Origin: an uncultured Acetobacteraceae bacterium
GTDB lineage: Bacteria; Pseudomonadota; Alphaproteobacteria; Acetobacterales; Acetobacteraceae
Reading direction: 5' to 3'
Length of the DNA: 57,429 bases
NCBI GenBank assembly: GCA_937873175.1
Contig: CALMVT010000052.1
Coordinates: 20,583 to 78,011, forward strand
The first letter of the stretch is position 1. The number at the start of each line of letters is the position of its first letter. The notes beneath the pieces were generated by a model. It was not told the origin of the DNA. It was given only the letters and a program-made list of their open reading frames with translations, and searched no databases. The position numbers were made by a program, and so were the translations under genes. This document shows, in pieces, positions 43,796 through 52,489 of the stretch.

Positions 43796-44797
43796 ATGCC
43801 CGCATTATCGGTCCTGGATCTCGCCCCCGTGCCGCAGGGATCGACGCCCGGCGATGCGCTGCGCAACGCCCGCGACCTGGCGCAGCATGCCGAGCGCCTG
43901 GGGTTCCGGCGCTACTGGCTGGCCGAGCACCACAACATGGTCGGGATTGCCAGCGCGGCGACGGCGGTGGTCATCGGCTTCGTCGCCGGCGGCACCAGCA
44001 CGATCCGGGTCGGCTCCGGCGGGGTCATGTTGCCTAATCACTCGCCCATGGTGATTGCCGAGCAGTTCGGCACCTTGGAGTCGCTGTATCCCGGCCGCAT
44101 CGACCTGGGCCTCGGCCGGGCGCCGGGCACGGACCAGCGGACGCTGCGCGCGTTGCGGCGCCCGGCCGGCGCCGACGATTTTCCCCAGGACGTACTGGAA
44201 CTGCAGGCATTGCTGGGTCCCGTGCAGCCCGGCCAGGCGGTCCAGGCGGTGCCCGGCGCCGATACCCACGTCCCGCTCTGGATCTTGGGGTCCAGCACCT
44301 ACGGCGCGCAGCTCGCCGCCATGCTGGGCCTGCCTTACGCCTTTGCGTCCCATTTCGCGCCCGATGCGCTGCATCAGGCGCTGGCGACCTATCGTGCGCG
44401 CTTTGAACCCGGCCAGATTGAGCGCCCGCACGCCATGGTGGGCGTGAACGTGATCGCCGCCGACACGGATGCGGAGGCGCGGCGGTTGTTCACCTCGGCG
44501 CAGCAAAGCTTCGTCAACATGTTCCGTGGTACCCGCGGCAAGCTGCTGCCGCCGATCGACGACATTGAGGCATACTGGTCGCCGATGGAAAAGGCGCAGG
44601 CCAGCGCCATGCTGCGCTGCTCCATCGTGGGCGGGCCGGACACGGTGCGGCGCGGGCTGGCGCAATTCGGAGAACAGACCGGTGCCGACGAGCTGATGGT
44701 CGCCTCCGCCATCTGGGACCATGGGGCGCGCAAGCGGTCCTATCAGATCTTGGCTGAAGCCCACGCCGCGCTGTCACCCGACCGGATTGCCGCATGA
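43796..44797 (+). CDS. LLM class flavin-dependent oxidoreductase
   Basis: 333 residues. Bacterial luciferase-like TIM barrel: [12 protein letters not shown] at the N-terminus, [48 protein letters not shown] and [17 protein letters not shown]. This pattern is that of the MsnO8-type group of LLM oxidoreductases, usually dependent on reduced FMN supplied by a separate reductase. The substrate is unknown. The TGA overlaps the ATG of the sulfite-oxidase-like gene (ATGA), so the two products are probably made together. Confidence 0.92.
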   Translation: MPALSVLDLAPVPQGSTPGDALRNARDLAQHAERLGFRRYWLAEHHNMVGIASAATAVVIGFVAGGTSTIRVGSGGVMLPNHSPMVIAEQFGTLESLYPGRIDLGLGRAPGTDQRTLRALRRPAGADDFPQDVLELQALLGPVQPGQAVQAVPGADTHVPLWILGSSTYGAQLAAMLGLPYAFASHFAPDALHQALATYRARFEPGQIERPHAMVGVNVIAADTDAEARRLFTSAQQSFVNMFRGTRGKLLPPIDDIEAYWSPMEKAQASAMLRCSIVGGPDTVRRGLAQFGEQTGADELMVASAIWDHGARKRSYQILAEAHAALSPDRIAA

Positions 44798-45456
44798 CCG
44801 ACGACCCCGCCGGTGTACCGACCAAGCTCACGGCCTCGAAGCAGCGATGGGCGCAGGAAGGCCGGTTCCTGACCGGCCACACGACGCGGTCGGAAGCGGA
44901 GCGGCTGCCGCCGGGCCAGCATTTGGTGACGAACTGGCCGGTGCTGGATTTGGGCATGCACCCGGCCATCCCGACTTCGCGCTGGCGTTTGGAGGTGTTC
45001 GGCGCGGTGGAGCGGCCGATCATCTGGGATTGGGCTGGGTTCCAGGCGCTGCCGCAAACGCGCGCCGTGTCCGACATCCACTGCGTCACCACCTGGTCCC
45101 GCTACGACAACGCTTGGGATGGCGTGCTGACCCGCGACCTGCTGCAAGCCGTGGCGCCGCGGGCCGAGGCGCGGCATGTCGTGCTGCAAAGCTTTGACGG
45201 CTACACCACCAACCTGCCGCTCGCCGACTTTGCAGCGGAAGGCGCGTTGCTCGCCCACCGCTGGCAGGGCGAGCCGCTTGATCAGGTGCACGGTGGGCCG
45301 GTGCGGCTGGTCGTGCCCCATCTATACTTTTGGAAAAGCGCAAAGTGGCTCCAGCGCATCGAGTTCCGGACCGAGGACCGCCCGGGGTTTTGGGAGGTGC
45401 GCGGCTACCATAACCGCGGAGACCCTTGGGCCGAACAGCGCTACTCCGAGGAGTAG
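44794..45456 (+). CDS. sulfite oxidase-like molybdopterin oxidoreductase
   Basis: 220 residues, a short oxidoreductase molybdopterin-binding domain protein. The Mo-ligating Cys97 sits in [10 protein letters not shown], followed by GVLTRDLL and [13 protein letters not shown], and [17 protein letters not shown] near the C-terminus. There is no signal peptide, heme domain or dimerisation domain, so it is a cytoplasmic single-domain relative of YedY/MsrP; no YedZ-like heme partner is adjacent. Probably reduces or oxidises a small sulfur- or nitrogen-containing compound. Coupled to the preceding LLM gene. Confidence 0.88.
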   Translation: MTDDPAGVPTKLTASKQRWAQEGRFLTGHTTRSEAERLPPGQHLVTNWPVLDLGMHPAIPTSRWRLEVFGAVERPIIWDWAGFQALPQTRAVSDIHCVTTWSRYDNAWDGVLTRDLLQAVAPRAEARHVVLQSFDGYTTNLPLADFAAEGALLAHRWQGEPLDQVHGGPVRLVVPHLYFWKSAKWLQRIEFRTEDRPGFWEVRGYHNRGDPWAEQRYSEE

Positions 45457-45480
45457 CGTCACCCCGCCTCGCGTTAATTA

Positions 45481-45516
45481 AGCCGCCATGCCGGGATTAC
45501 TCCCGGCATGGCGGCT
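45481..45516. terminator. perfect 16-bp hairpin between convergent genes, bidirectional terminator
   Basis: AGCCGCCATGCCGGGA and its exact reverse complement flank the four-base loop TTAC. The hairpin lies between the stop of the molybdoenzyme gene (45456) and the stop of the histone-like gene (45551). An AT-rich patch (TTAATTAA at about 45474-45481) borders it on the left, giving a short A/T run for leftward transcription. There is no long T-tract to the right. Confidence 0.7.
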
Positions 45517-45550
45517 GGCGACATTGTGGCGCCCCCTGGATAGTGGGGTG

Positions 45551-45841
45551 TTAGGTTGTGGCGTTTGCCGATTTGGTCTTCTTCTTGGTGGCCGGGCTTG
45601 TGGCGCTGAGCGTCTTGGCCGCTGCGCTGCGGGTTGCCGGGCTTTTCGCGGTCTTCATGGTTTTGGCGGCGGCTGTTTTTTCGGATGCGGCCGCTTTGGG
45701 CGCCGCGGCCTTCTTAGCCGCCGGCTTTGCCGCGGCAGTGGCTGGGGTGGCTGCTTTCGCCGGTGCGGCCTTGGCCTTGGCTGGGGCGCGGACGGCCATG
45801 GCTTGCGCCCGCGGGCGCTTTGTTGTCTTGTCGTCGTTCAT
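45551..45841 (-). CDS. histone H1-like Lys/Ala/Pro-rich basic protein
   Basis: 96 residues from the ATG at 45841, with GGAAGG eight bases upstream. After a charged start (MNDDKTTKRPRA) the sequence is almost only Lys, Ala, Pro, Thr and Ser in imperfect repeats (KAAPAKAAT, KPAAKKAAAPKAA, KTMKTAKSP), ending KKKTKS. Such low-complexity basic proteins resemble the histone H1-like and PhaF/AlgP-type tails of bacteria and probably bind DNA without sequence preference. The opposite strand has a hydrophobic open frame of similar length, but the ribosome site, charge pattern and position of the hairpin favour the minus strand. Confidence 0.7.
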   Translation of the reverse strand: MNDDKTTKRPRAQAMAVRAPAKAKAAPAKAATPATAAAKPAAKKAAAPKAAASEKTAAAKTMKTAKSPATRSAAAKTLSATSPATKKKTKSANATT

Positions 45842-46117
45842 CAGGGATGCCTTCCTTGACGGGGTTTCATGACGCACGTCGCGGGGCACGGCGAGGCGCG
45901 GCGCGATGCCGAGCGAATCGTTTACGTACCGACCGGATTTACGTCACGCGGCGCTGGGGTTGCTGTCAATGAAAACCAGCATTCCCTACAATTTTCGACA
46001 TAAACTGCGAGTCAACCCCGTCCCGTAACTCCGGCCCGGCGGCATCCTGTCGGACCAGGCATGCGCGAATACCATTTTGTCCGCGGCCGTTGATGTGAAA
46101 TCGCAACAATTCCCTAT
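45842..46117. other. intergenic region upstream of the histone-like gene and downstream of prpC
   Basis: About 276 bases, with the most AT-rich stretch of the area at roughly 45960-46012. Leftward it must contain the histone-like promoter: TTGACA (complement at about 45963-45968) and TTGACT occur on the minus strand, but neither has a convincing -10 box at proper spacing. A TTTACGT word occurs twice (about 45920-45945). No RNA gene or terminator is evident after prpC. Confidence 0.4.
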
Positions 46118-47290
46118 TCAGCGTTGAGCAAGCGGCACAAACGTCAGGTTCTCCGGACCGACATAGTTCGCGGCTGGCCGGATGATCTTGTTGTCCACGC
46201 GCTGCTCAATGACGTGCGCCGCCCAACCGCTGGTGCGGGAGATAACGAAAAGCGGCGTGAACATCGCCGTCGGCACGCCCATTTGGGCGTAGGACACCGC
46301 GCTGAACCAATCGAGGTTGGCGAACATGCGCTTGGTGTCCTGCATCACCGCCTCGATTCGCTCCGCCACGTCGAAGCGCGTCATGCTGCCGGCCAACTGG
46401 CTCAGCCGCCGGGCGACCTCCTTGATTACGACGTTGCGGGGATCGGATACCGTGTAAACCGGGTGGCCGAAGCCGATGATCACCTCCTTGGCTGCGACCC
46501 GCGCCCGGATGTCGGCCTCCGCCGCATCGGCCGAGGCGTAGCGTTGCTGGGTTTCCAGCGCGGCCTCGTTGGCGCCGCCGTGCTTCGGGCCGCGCAGCGC
46601 GCCGATGCCGGCGGTGATGGCGGAATACATGTCCGACCCCGTGCCGGCCACGACGCGGGCGGTGAAGGTGCTCGCGTTGAACTCGTGTTCCGCATACAGG
46701 ATCAGCGAAGTGTGCATCGCCCGGTCCCATTCGGGACCGCAGGGCTTGCCATGCAGCAAATGCAGGAAATGCGCGCCGATGCTGTCATCGTCGGTCTCGG
46801 TCTCGATGCGGCGGCCGTTCTGCGTCCAATGGAACCAATACAGCAGCATGGAGCCGAGGCCCGCCATGAGCCGGTCGGCGATGTCGCGGGCGCCGGGCTG
46901 GTTGTGGTCCTCCTTTTCCGGCAGGGCGCAACCGAGCGCGCTGACCGCCGTGCGCATCACATCCATCGGGTGCGTCGCGGCCGGCAGCGCTTCCAGCACT
47001 TCCTTTACGCTGGCCGGGATGCCGCGCAGCGCCTTGAGCTTCGTCTTGTAAGCGCGCAACTCCGCCGTATTGGGCAGCCAGCCATAAACCAGCAGGTGAG
47101 CAATCTCCTCGAACTCACTGGTTTCGGCCACATCCAGGATGTCATAGCCGCGGTAATGCAGGTCGTTGCCGGTGCGGCCCACGGTGCAAAGCGCGGTGTT
47201 CCCCGCGACGATGCCGGAAAGGGCGACGGACTTCTTTGCCTTGGGCGCCCCTTCGGGCGACGGCTTCGGGCCAATTTGGGCTTCGGACAC
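46118..47290 (-). CDS. prpC: 2-methylcitrate synthase
   Basis: 390 residues from the GTG at 47290, chosen because GGAGAGG lies three bases before it. Citrate synthase fold with [23 protein letters not shown] and [15 protein letters not shown], both typical of PrpC. The catalytic His are in EHEFNAST and GFGHPVY, and Asp in [13 protein letters not shown]. It condenses propionyl-CoA with oxaloacetate. It follows prpD after ten bases, so they form an operon. The methylisocitrate lyase prpB, usually close by, is not in the window. True citrate synthase is less likely given the motifs. Confidence 0.92.
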   Translation of the reverse strand: MSEAQIGPKPSPEGAPKAKKSVALSGIVAGNTALCTVGRTGNDLHYRGYDILDVAETSEFEEIAHLLVYGWLPNTAELRAYKTKLKALRGIPASVKEVLEALPAATHPMDVMRTAVSALGCALPEKEDHNQPGARDIADRLMAGLGSMLLYWFHWTQNGRRIETETDDDSIGAHFLHLLHGKPCGPEWDRAMHTSLILYAEHEFNASTFTARVVAGTGSDMYSAITAGIGALRGPKHGGANEAALETQQRYASADAAEADIRARVAAKEVIIGFGHPVYTVSDPRNVVIKEVARRLSQLAGSMTRFDVAERIEAVMQDTKRMFANLDWFSAVSYAQMGVPTAMFTPLFVISRTSGWAAHVIEQRVDNKIIRPAANYVGPENLTFVPLAQR

Positions 47291-47293
47291 TTT

Positions 47294-47300
47294 CCTCTCC
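47294..47300 (-). promoter_or_regulatory. ribosome binding site of prpC
   Basis: GGAGAGG on the minus strand, directly after the prpD stop and three bases before the GTG of prpC. The only good ribosome site here, it decides the prpC start. Confidence 0.65.
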
Positions 47301-48800
47301 CTAAAATATACCGGGCTTGCCGGCCTGGACCGTGCCTTCGGGCATGGCAACGTTGAGACGGTGCAGCGTGCCGGCGGGCAAGCTCGGCAGCTCTTCGCAG
47401 GCTTGCAGGAAGCGGTCGGCTTCGGCGGGCGTGATCAGCCCCTCGGTCATGATGCGGAACTTGCTCACGTAATCCGGGCGCGTCCAGGGTGTCGCGCCGT
47501 TCGGGTGCGCGTTGGCGACCGCCATCTCGTCCGCGATCACGCTGCCGTCCTGCATCCTGATCTCGATCCGGCCGCCAAAGGCCAGGTCTTCATGGCGACG
47601 CGCATGGTAGCGCTCGGTCCATTTCGGGTCCTCGACGGTGCGGATCTTGTGCCACAGCGCCACGGTGTCCGACCGCTGCGCCCGTTCCGGCGCGTAGGAG
47701 CGGACGTGGTGCCATTCGCCGTCCTGCAGCGCCACGGCAACGATGAACATGATCGAGTGGTCCAACGTTTCCCGTGACGCGTGCGGGTCCATCTTCTGCG
47801 GGTCGTTCGCCCCGGTGCCGATGACGTAGTGCGTGTGGTGGCTGGTCTCGATCACCACCTCCTTCACCGCGTCCCAGTCCTTCACCCGCTTGCCCATCCG
47901 GAAGGCGAGATCGATCAGCGCCTGGCTTTGATACTCCGCCGAGTGCTGCTTGGTGTAGCTGTCCATGATCGCGCGCTTGGCCTCGCCCGGGCCGGGCAGC
48001 GGCACCTGGTAATGCGCTTCCGGGCCGTTCAGCATCCAGGCGATCACGCTGTCCTCGCCCTCGTAGATCGGGGACGGCGCGCCTTCCCCGCGCATGGCGC
48101 GGTCCACCGCCTCAACCGCGAGCTTGCCCGCATGGGACGGCGCGTAGGCCTTCCACGAGCTGATCTCGCCCTTGCGGCTTTGCCTTGTGGTGAAGCTGAC
48201 ATGCGCGGCTTGCTGGACAGCCTGATAGATCGTAGCGGTGTCCAGCCCGAGCAGCGTGCCGATGCCGGCGGCCTGGGCCGGGCACAGGTGGGCGATGTGG
48301 TCGATCTTGTGCTCGTGCAGGCAGATGGCGCGCACCAAGTTGATCTGGATTTCGTAGCCGGTGGCCAGCCCGCGCAGCAGGTCGGCGCCGGACTTGCCGC
48401 AGGTTTGCGCGACGGCCAGGATGGGCGGGATGTTGTCGCCGGGGTGGCTGTAGTCGGCAGCCAGGAACGTGTCGTGCATGTCCAGTTCGCGCACCGCGGT
48501 GCCGTTGGCCCAGGCCGCCCATTCGGGGCTGACCCGCACGTCGTCACCCATCCCGAACACGGTGGCGCCGCCCTCCCGCTTGTGTCCCAACGCCATGTCG
48601 CGGGCGCTGACGCAGGAATGGCGGTTGACGCTGGCAATGGCCACGGCGGCGTTGTCGATGACCCGGTTCACGATCATCTCCGCGGTCTCGTTCGGCACGG
48701 CAACCGGGTCGGCGGCAACGGCGGCGATTTTCCATGCCAGTTGGTCCTCCCGTGCCAGCTTGGACTTGGACGGATGGACGCGGACATCGTGCGTTTGCAT
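47301..48800 (-). CDS. prpD: 2-methylcitrate dehydratase
   Basis: 499 residues from the ATG at 48800; an open frame further upstream has no similarity to the family. MmgE/PrpD fold: [69 protein letters not shown] and [22 protein letters not shown]. It dehydrates 2-methylcitrate to cis-2-methylaconitate in propionate breakdown. First gene of a prpD-prpC pair. The 251-base gap before it has no recognisable regulator-binding site, and no prpR-like regulator is adjacent. Confidence 0.93.
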   Translation of the reverse strand: MQTHDVRVHPSKSKLAREDQLAWKIAAVAADPVAVPNETAEMIVNRVIDNAAVAIASVNRHSCVSARDMALGHKREGGATVFGMGDDVRVSPEWAAWANGTAVRELDMHDTFLAADYSHPGDNIPPILAVAQTCGKSGADLLRGLATGYEIQINLVRAICLHEHKIDHIAHLCPAQAAGIGTLLGLDTATIYQAVQQAAHVSFTTRQSRKGEISSWKAYAPSHAGKLAVEAVDRAMRGEGAPSPIYEGEDSVIAWMLNGPEAHYQVPLPGPGEAKRAIMDSYTKQHSAEYQSQALIDLAFRMGKRVKDWDAVKEVVIETSHHTHYVIGTGANDPQKMDPHASRETLDHSIMFIVAVALQDGEWHHVRSYAPERAQRSDTVALWHKIRTVEDPKWTERYHARRHEDLAFGGRIEIRMQDGSVIADEMAVANAHPNGATPWTRPDYVSKFRIMTEGLITPAEADRFLQACEELPSLPAGTLHRLNVAMPEGTVQAGKPGIF

Positions 48801-49051
48801 GGTGCGGCTTCCTGGATGCTTGCATGTGGCAGGGCGCTGGTGGAATCCGGTCATAATGTCGCCGGGCCGGCTCGGCAACATAGGACATACGAAAGACTCG
48901 CCCTGCCGCGGGTCCGCTGCCAAGACCGGCTGCAGTCCAGCCTGACGCGGAGTTTGGGTTGATCCCGAGCCTGCCTGGCCCAATCTGCCTCTTGACCCTG
49001 GAACAGACAGGATCGAGCCTGCAGGCCCCACTCCGGCACAAGAGGTCCGTC

Positions 49052-49477
49052 GTGCCCGACCAGACACCGCCCATTCGCTGGCAGCCGGATCGCACACCAT
49101 CTGCGCCCCCCTGGCCCGTGCCGCCGCTGTTCACTGCCATGGGGCGCGGCTTGCTCGGGCGTTGCCCGGCGTGCGGGCAAACCCACTGCTTCGACGGCTA
49201 CTTGAAGGTGGTGCCGGCCTGCGTGGCGTGCAGCGCCCCGCTGGGCCGCTTCCGGGCCGACGACGCGCCGCCCTACTTTACCATCTTCATCGTGGGCCAC
49301 ATCATCGTGGGCCTCATGTTCTGGTTGGACGGAGCCTTCAAGCCGGACCTTTGGGTGCAGGCGGCCATCTGGTTGCCCGTCAGCTTGGTCCTGACCTTGG
49401 TGCTGCTGCGGCCGGTCAAGGGAGCGACGCTCGGGCTGATGCTGAAGCTAGGCATGGCCAAGTCGGACGACGAGTGA
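49052..49477 (+). CDS. DUF983 family membrane protein
   Basis: 141 residues from the GTG at 49052, with AGAGG nearby; a TTG at 48959 would add an unlikely tail. A Pro-rich N-terminus precedes a zinc-ribbon-like [10 protein letters not shown] and CVACSAPL (two CxxC pairs, residues about 38-62). Two membrane helices follow ([18 protein letters not shown] and [19 protein letters not shown]). This order is characteristic of DUF983. In some bacteria such proteins sit near respiratory oxidase genes; here they do not. The stop overlaps the next start (GTGA). Confidence 0.88.
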   Translation: MPDQTPPIRWQPDRTPSAPPWPVPPLFTAMGRGLLGRCPACGQTHCFDGYLKVVPACVACSAPLGRFRADDAPPYFTIFIVGHIIVGLMFWLDGAFKPDLWVQAAIWLPVSLVLTLVLLRPVKGATLGLMLKLGMAKSDDE

Positions 49478-49980
49478 GCGAGGACTCGGCCCCGGTCCAT
49501 CCCAAGGGCCTCGACCGCGTCGTTCTGGCGGGAGAAGCGCTCACGCGGCTCAACCCGCTGTTGGACGCTGACCGGGCGCAGGCGGTTGCCGATCTGGAGT
49601 TCGAGAACCAGTTCCAGCTTTGTGGCACGTCCGAGCGGGCGGGCGCCCCGGGTCCCTACGTGCTGCACCTTTCAGTGCAGGAAGGGCGGCTGGTGTTCGA
49701 CGTGCGGGACGCCGCCGACGAGCCGCTGCAGATGCTGGTGCTCGCGCTTGGTCCGTTCCGTGGGCTGATCAAGGATTATCAGCTTCTGGTGGACAGCCAC
49801 ATGCTGGCGGTGGAGGAAGGCCGGGAGCAGCGCATCCAGGCCATCGACATGGGCCGCCGCGGCCTGCACAATGAGGGCGCGGCCCTGTTGCGGGAACGCC
49901 TGGATGGCAAGGCCAGCATCGACCACGAGACGGCGCGGCGGCTGTTCACCTTGGTTTGCGTGCTGCATCAACGTATCTAG
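49474..49980 (+). CDS. UPF0262 family protein
   Basis: 168 residues from the GTG at 49474, coupled to the DUF983 stop. Closely follows UPF0262: RAQAVADLEFENQF, GPYVLHLSVQEGRLVFDV, LGPFRGLIKDYQLL, QAIDMGRRGLHNEGAALL and TARRLFTLVCVLHQ. Small, soluble, restricted to alphaproteobacteria as far as I know; activity unknown. In other alphaproteobacteria I recall it near hisD and infA; here it lies between DUF983 and mtnA, so its neighbourhood differs. Confidence 0.9.
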   Translation: MSEDSAPVHPKGLDRVVLAGEALTRLNPLLDADRAQAVADLEFENQFQLCGTSERAGAPGPYVLHLSVQEGRLVFDVRDAADEPLQMLVLALGPFRGLIKDYQLLVDSHMLAVEEGREQRIQAIDMGRRGLHNEGAALLRERLDGKASIDHETARRLFTLVCVLHQRI

Positions 49981-50001
49981 CGGGCGCATCTAGGAACCCA
50001 C

Positions 50002-51114
50002 ATGAAGATTGACGGCACTCCCTACCGCGCCGTTTGGGTGGACGAGGGCGATCGGTGGTCGGTCCGCGTTATCGACCAAACCAAGCTGCCATGGTCCCTG
50101 GACTTCCTGCGCCTCACCACGCTGCGGCAGGCCACCCATGCCATCACCAGCATGCAGATCCGCGGGGCGCCGCTGATCGGGGTGGTCGCGGCCTATGGCC
50201 TGGCGCTGGCGCTGCGCGACGACCCCGGCACGGACGCCATGGAGCGGGCGGCGGCGCAGCTTGCGGGCACGCGGCCCACGGCGATCAATCTGCGCTGGGC
50301 GCTTGACCGCATGCTGACCCGGCTGCGCAACACGGCTGCCGGGCAGCGCGCCGCCGCCGCCTACGCCGAGGCCGCCGCCATCGCCGAGGAGGACGTTGAG
50401 CAGAACGCCGCCATCGGACGGCACGGCCTGCCGCTGATCCAGCAAGCGGCGGAGGCAAAAGCTCCATCGGGACCGCAGGCAAGCCAGCCGGTCAACATCC
50501 TGACGCATTGCAACGCGGGTTGGCTGGCGACGGTGGATTGGGGCACGGCGCTGGCGCCCATCTACATGGCGCACAATGCCGGCGTGCCAGTGCACGTTTG
50601 GGTGGACGAAACCCGGCCGCGCAACCAGGGCGCGGCGCTGACCGCTTGGGAACTCGGCAAGCACGGCGTGCCGCACACGGTCATTTCCGACAATGCCGGC
50701 GGCCACCTGATGCAGCATGGGCAGGTGGACCTGGCCATCGTGGGCGCCGACCGGGTGACGCGGACCGGGGACGCGGCCAACAAGATCGGCACCTACCTGA
50801 AGGCGCTGGCGGCCCACGACAACAAGGTGCCGTTCTGGGTGGCCGTCCCGTCCAGCACCATCGACTGGACCGTCTCGGACGGCGTGCGCGAAATCCCGAT
50901 CGAGGAGCGCGACGCAACGGAGGTCACGACTGTGACCGGGCGGGGAACGGATGGCCGCCCCGCCACCGTTCGGGTCACGCCGACCAGCAGCCCAGCCGCA
51001 AACCCGGCATTCGACGTTACCCCCGCCCGCCTGCTGACCGGGTTGATTACCGAGCGCGGACGGTGCGAGGCAACGGCCGAGGGGCTGCAGGCGATGTTCC
51101 GGGACCGGGCATAA
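50002..51114 (+). CDS. mtnA: S-methyl-5-thioribose-1-phosphate isomerase
   Basis: 370 residues from the ATG at 50002 with AGGA six bases upstream. Family segments are [54 protein letters not shown] (catalytic Cys), [37 protein letters not shown] with the catalytic Asp, and [15 protein letters not shown]. It converts methylthioribose-1-phosphate to methylthioribulose-1-phosphate in methionine salvage. Other salvage genes (mtnP, mtnK, mtnBCD) are not in the window. It follows UPF0262 after 21 bases and may be its operon partner. Confidence 0.95.
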   Translation: MKIDGTPYRAVWVDEGDRWSVRVIDQTKLPWSLDFLRLTTLRQATHAITSMQIRGAPLIGVVAAYGLALALRDDPGTDAMERAAAQLAGTRPTAINLRWALDRMLTRLRNTAAGQRAAAAYAEAAAIAEEDVEQNAAIGRHGLPLIQQAAEAKAPSGPQASQPVNILTHCNAGWLATVDWGTALAPIYMAHNAGVPVHVWVDETRPRNQGAALTAWELGKHGVPHTVISDNAGGHLMQHGQVDLAIVGADRVTRTGDAANKIGTYLKALAAHDNKVPFWVAVPSSTIDWTVSDGVREIPIEERDATEVTTVTGRGTDGRPATVRVTPTSSPAANPAFDVTPARLLTGLITERGRCEATAEGLQAMFRDRA

Positions 51115-51195
51115 CCGCCGCCGCCGCCGCTTCGCGCCGCGCCTAGTCGATCGCGGCAGTTGAAATTGTTGCAAAACCATGCCATTAGACCGTGC

Positions 51196-52008
51196 ATGGT
51201 TCTGCGCGGCTTGTTGATCCTGCTCGTGCTGGCCGCCTGCGCAACACGCCCGGCGCCTTCCGTGCCGGCCGCGGCAAGCGCCGAGACCGCTGCAACGCTG
51301 CTTGATCAGCACGTCGCCGATTTTGCCCGGCGGCCATTCGAGCCGTTTTCCCGGGCGAACGCGGTCGGCATTGCGTTGCGGGAATGGCGCGGGTTCGGCG
51401 CCTTGGTGGACGACAACCCGCCGGACGACAGCCACCCCATGCCCCGCAACTTGCGCCCGGACAAGCAGCCGGGCTTGTGGCAGCGTGTGGGCGAGTATTG
51501 GTGGCTCGGCCAGGATGCCGGGTCGCGGGAAAGCGGCTGGACCAGCAAATATGACGAGTTTGGGCAGCTCTACCAAGGCGATGCCCCGGCATGGTCGGCG
51601 GCGTTCGTGTCGTATGTCATGCGCGTCGCCGGGGCCGGACGGCGCTTCCCCTACTCGCCGATGCACGCCGACTACATCAACGCGGCCGTACAGGGCAGCG
51701 GCGTGCTGCGCGCGGAGCGTACTGAAATCTACGCCCCACTGCCTGGCGACCTGATCTGTGTCGCCCGGAACCGCACGCGGCGCATGCGGTTCGAGGATTT
51801 AACTGGGGCGCGATTTTTTGGGCATTGCGACATCGTGACGGTCGCGGCGTCCGGCCAGCTCACAACGGTCGGGGGCAACATCGACGGCGGCGTCACGATG
51901 AAGCACGTGCCGACGACCTCCGCCGGCCTGTTGTCCGATGCGGACGGCCGCGCGGTCGATCCGCGGTATGACTGGTTCGTCGTGCTGCGCGTGCTTTACG
52001 ACGAGTAG
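51196..52008 (+). CDS. DUF2272 domain lipoprotein
   Basis: 270 residues from the ATG at 51196, giving a clean lipoprotein signal (GLLILLVLAAC, lipid Cys15); a TTG at 51160 would lengthen it needlessly. The mature part matches DUF2272, which looks like a cell-wall-hydrolase/CHAP-related fold: WSAAFVSYVMRVAGAG, FPYSPMHADYINAAV, PLPGDLICVAR and FGHCDIVTV. The position of the His in FGHCDIV resembles the catalytic His of NlpC/P60-type proteins, but the usual catalytic Cys is replaced by the Ser/Ala of WSAAFVS, so activity is unclear. Its stop is 3 bases from the stop of the rhodanese gene. Confidence 0.82.
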   Translation: MVLRGLLILLVLAACATRPAPSVPAAASAETAATLLDQHVADFARRPFEPFSRANAVGIALREWRGFGALVDDNPPDDSHPMPRNLRPDKQPGLWQRVGEYWWLGQDAGSRESGWTSKYDEFGQLYQGDAPAWSAAFVSYVMRVAGAGRRFPYSPMHADYINAAVQGSGVLRAERTEIYAPLPGDLICVARNRTRRMRFEDLTGARFFGHCDIVTVAASGQLTTVGGNIDGGVTMKHVPTTSAGLLSDADGRAVDPRYDWFVVLRVLYDE

Positions 52009-52011
52009 CCG

Positions 52012-52422
52012 CTACCGCTGCTGCCAGGGCAGCGCGTCCGCCTTCCAGCCGGCGACAGTGCCACGGTGGCCGTTCTCGTCCGGCGGCCCCTCAAAGCCGT
52101 CCGCGATGTTGTAGGCTTGGGGGAAGCCGGCCGCCTGCGCCGCCCGCGCAGCGGCAAGGCTGCGGGCGCCGCTGCGGCACAGGAAGTAGATCTTGTGGTC
52201 CGGCGTCAGCCCGGCCTGCTTCATCTGATCAACGAAGCCCGCATTGACCTGCATCGACGGAAAAAGCTGCCAAGGGATCAGCACCGGCTGCTTGTCAGCC
52301 ACCGAAAGGTCCGGCAGGCCGACATAGGCCCATTCGACATCCGTGCGGACATCCACGATCTGGGCGTCCGGATCAGTGCGAAGCGCGTCCCAAACCTGCG
52401 TCGGGCTGATGTTCTCGACCAT
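52012..52422 (-). CDS. rhodanese-like domain protein
   Basis: 136 residues from the ATG at 52422, supported by GGGAGAA six bases upstream (complement of 52429-52435). Single rhodanese domain: ISPTQVWDAL, IVDVRTDVEW and the active-site loop FLCRSGARS with Cys82, then AYNIADGFEG and GWKADALPW at the end. Cytoplasmic sulfurtransferase or sulfur carrier; partner unknown. Convergent with the DUF2272 gene and 67 bases downstream of a glycosyltransferase gene on its own strand. Confidence 0.9.
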   Translation of the reverse strand: MVENISPTQVWDALRTDPDAQIVDVRTDVEWAYVGLPDLSVADKQPVLIPWQLFPSMQVNAGFVDQMKQAGLTPDHKIYFLCRSGARSLAAARAAQAAGFPQAYNIADGFEGPPDENGHRGTVAGWKADALPWQQR

Positions 52423-52489
52423 GCTGCATTCTCCCGTCGCGCCGAAAATGCCCCAGCGCGCCCGAAAGCACAAACTGCCGATGCCGCTG

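Noticed and set aside
45558-45872. Plus-strand hydrophobic frame of about 104 codons opposite the histone-like gene
   Set aside because: Its hydrophobicity follows from antisense reading of Lys/Ala codons, and its downstream end lies in the ribosome site of the minus-strand gene. Kept as a finding only for the ambiguity.
46124-47356. Plus-strand frame of 410 codons opposite prpC
   Set aside because: Antisense shadow; PrpC motifs are clear on the minus strand.
48801-49051. Possible regulator-binding site before prpD
   Set aside because: I looked for paired TTGC/GCAA half-sites and clear inverted repeats in this gap and found only scattered TTGCAT words without symmetry.
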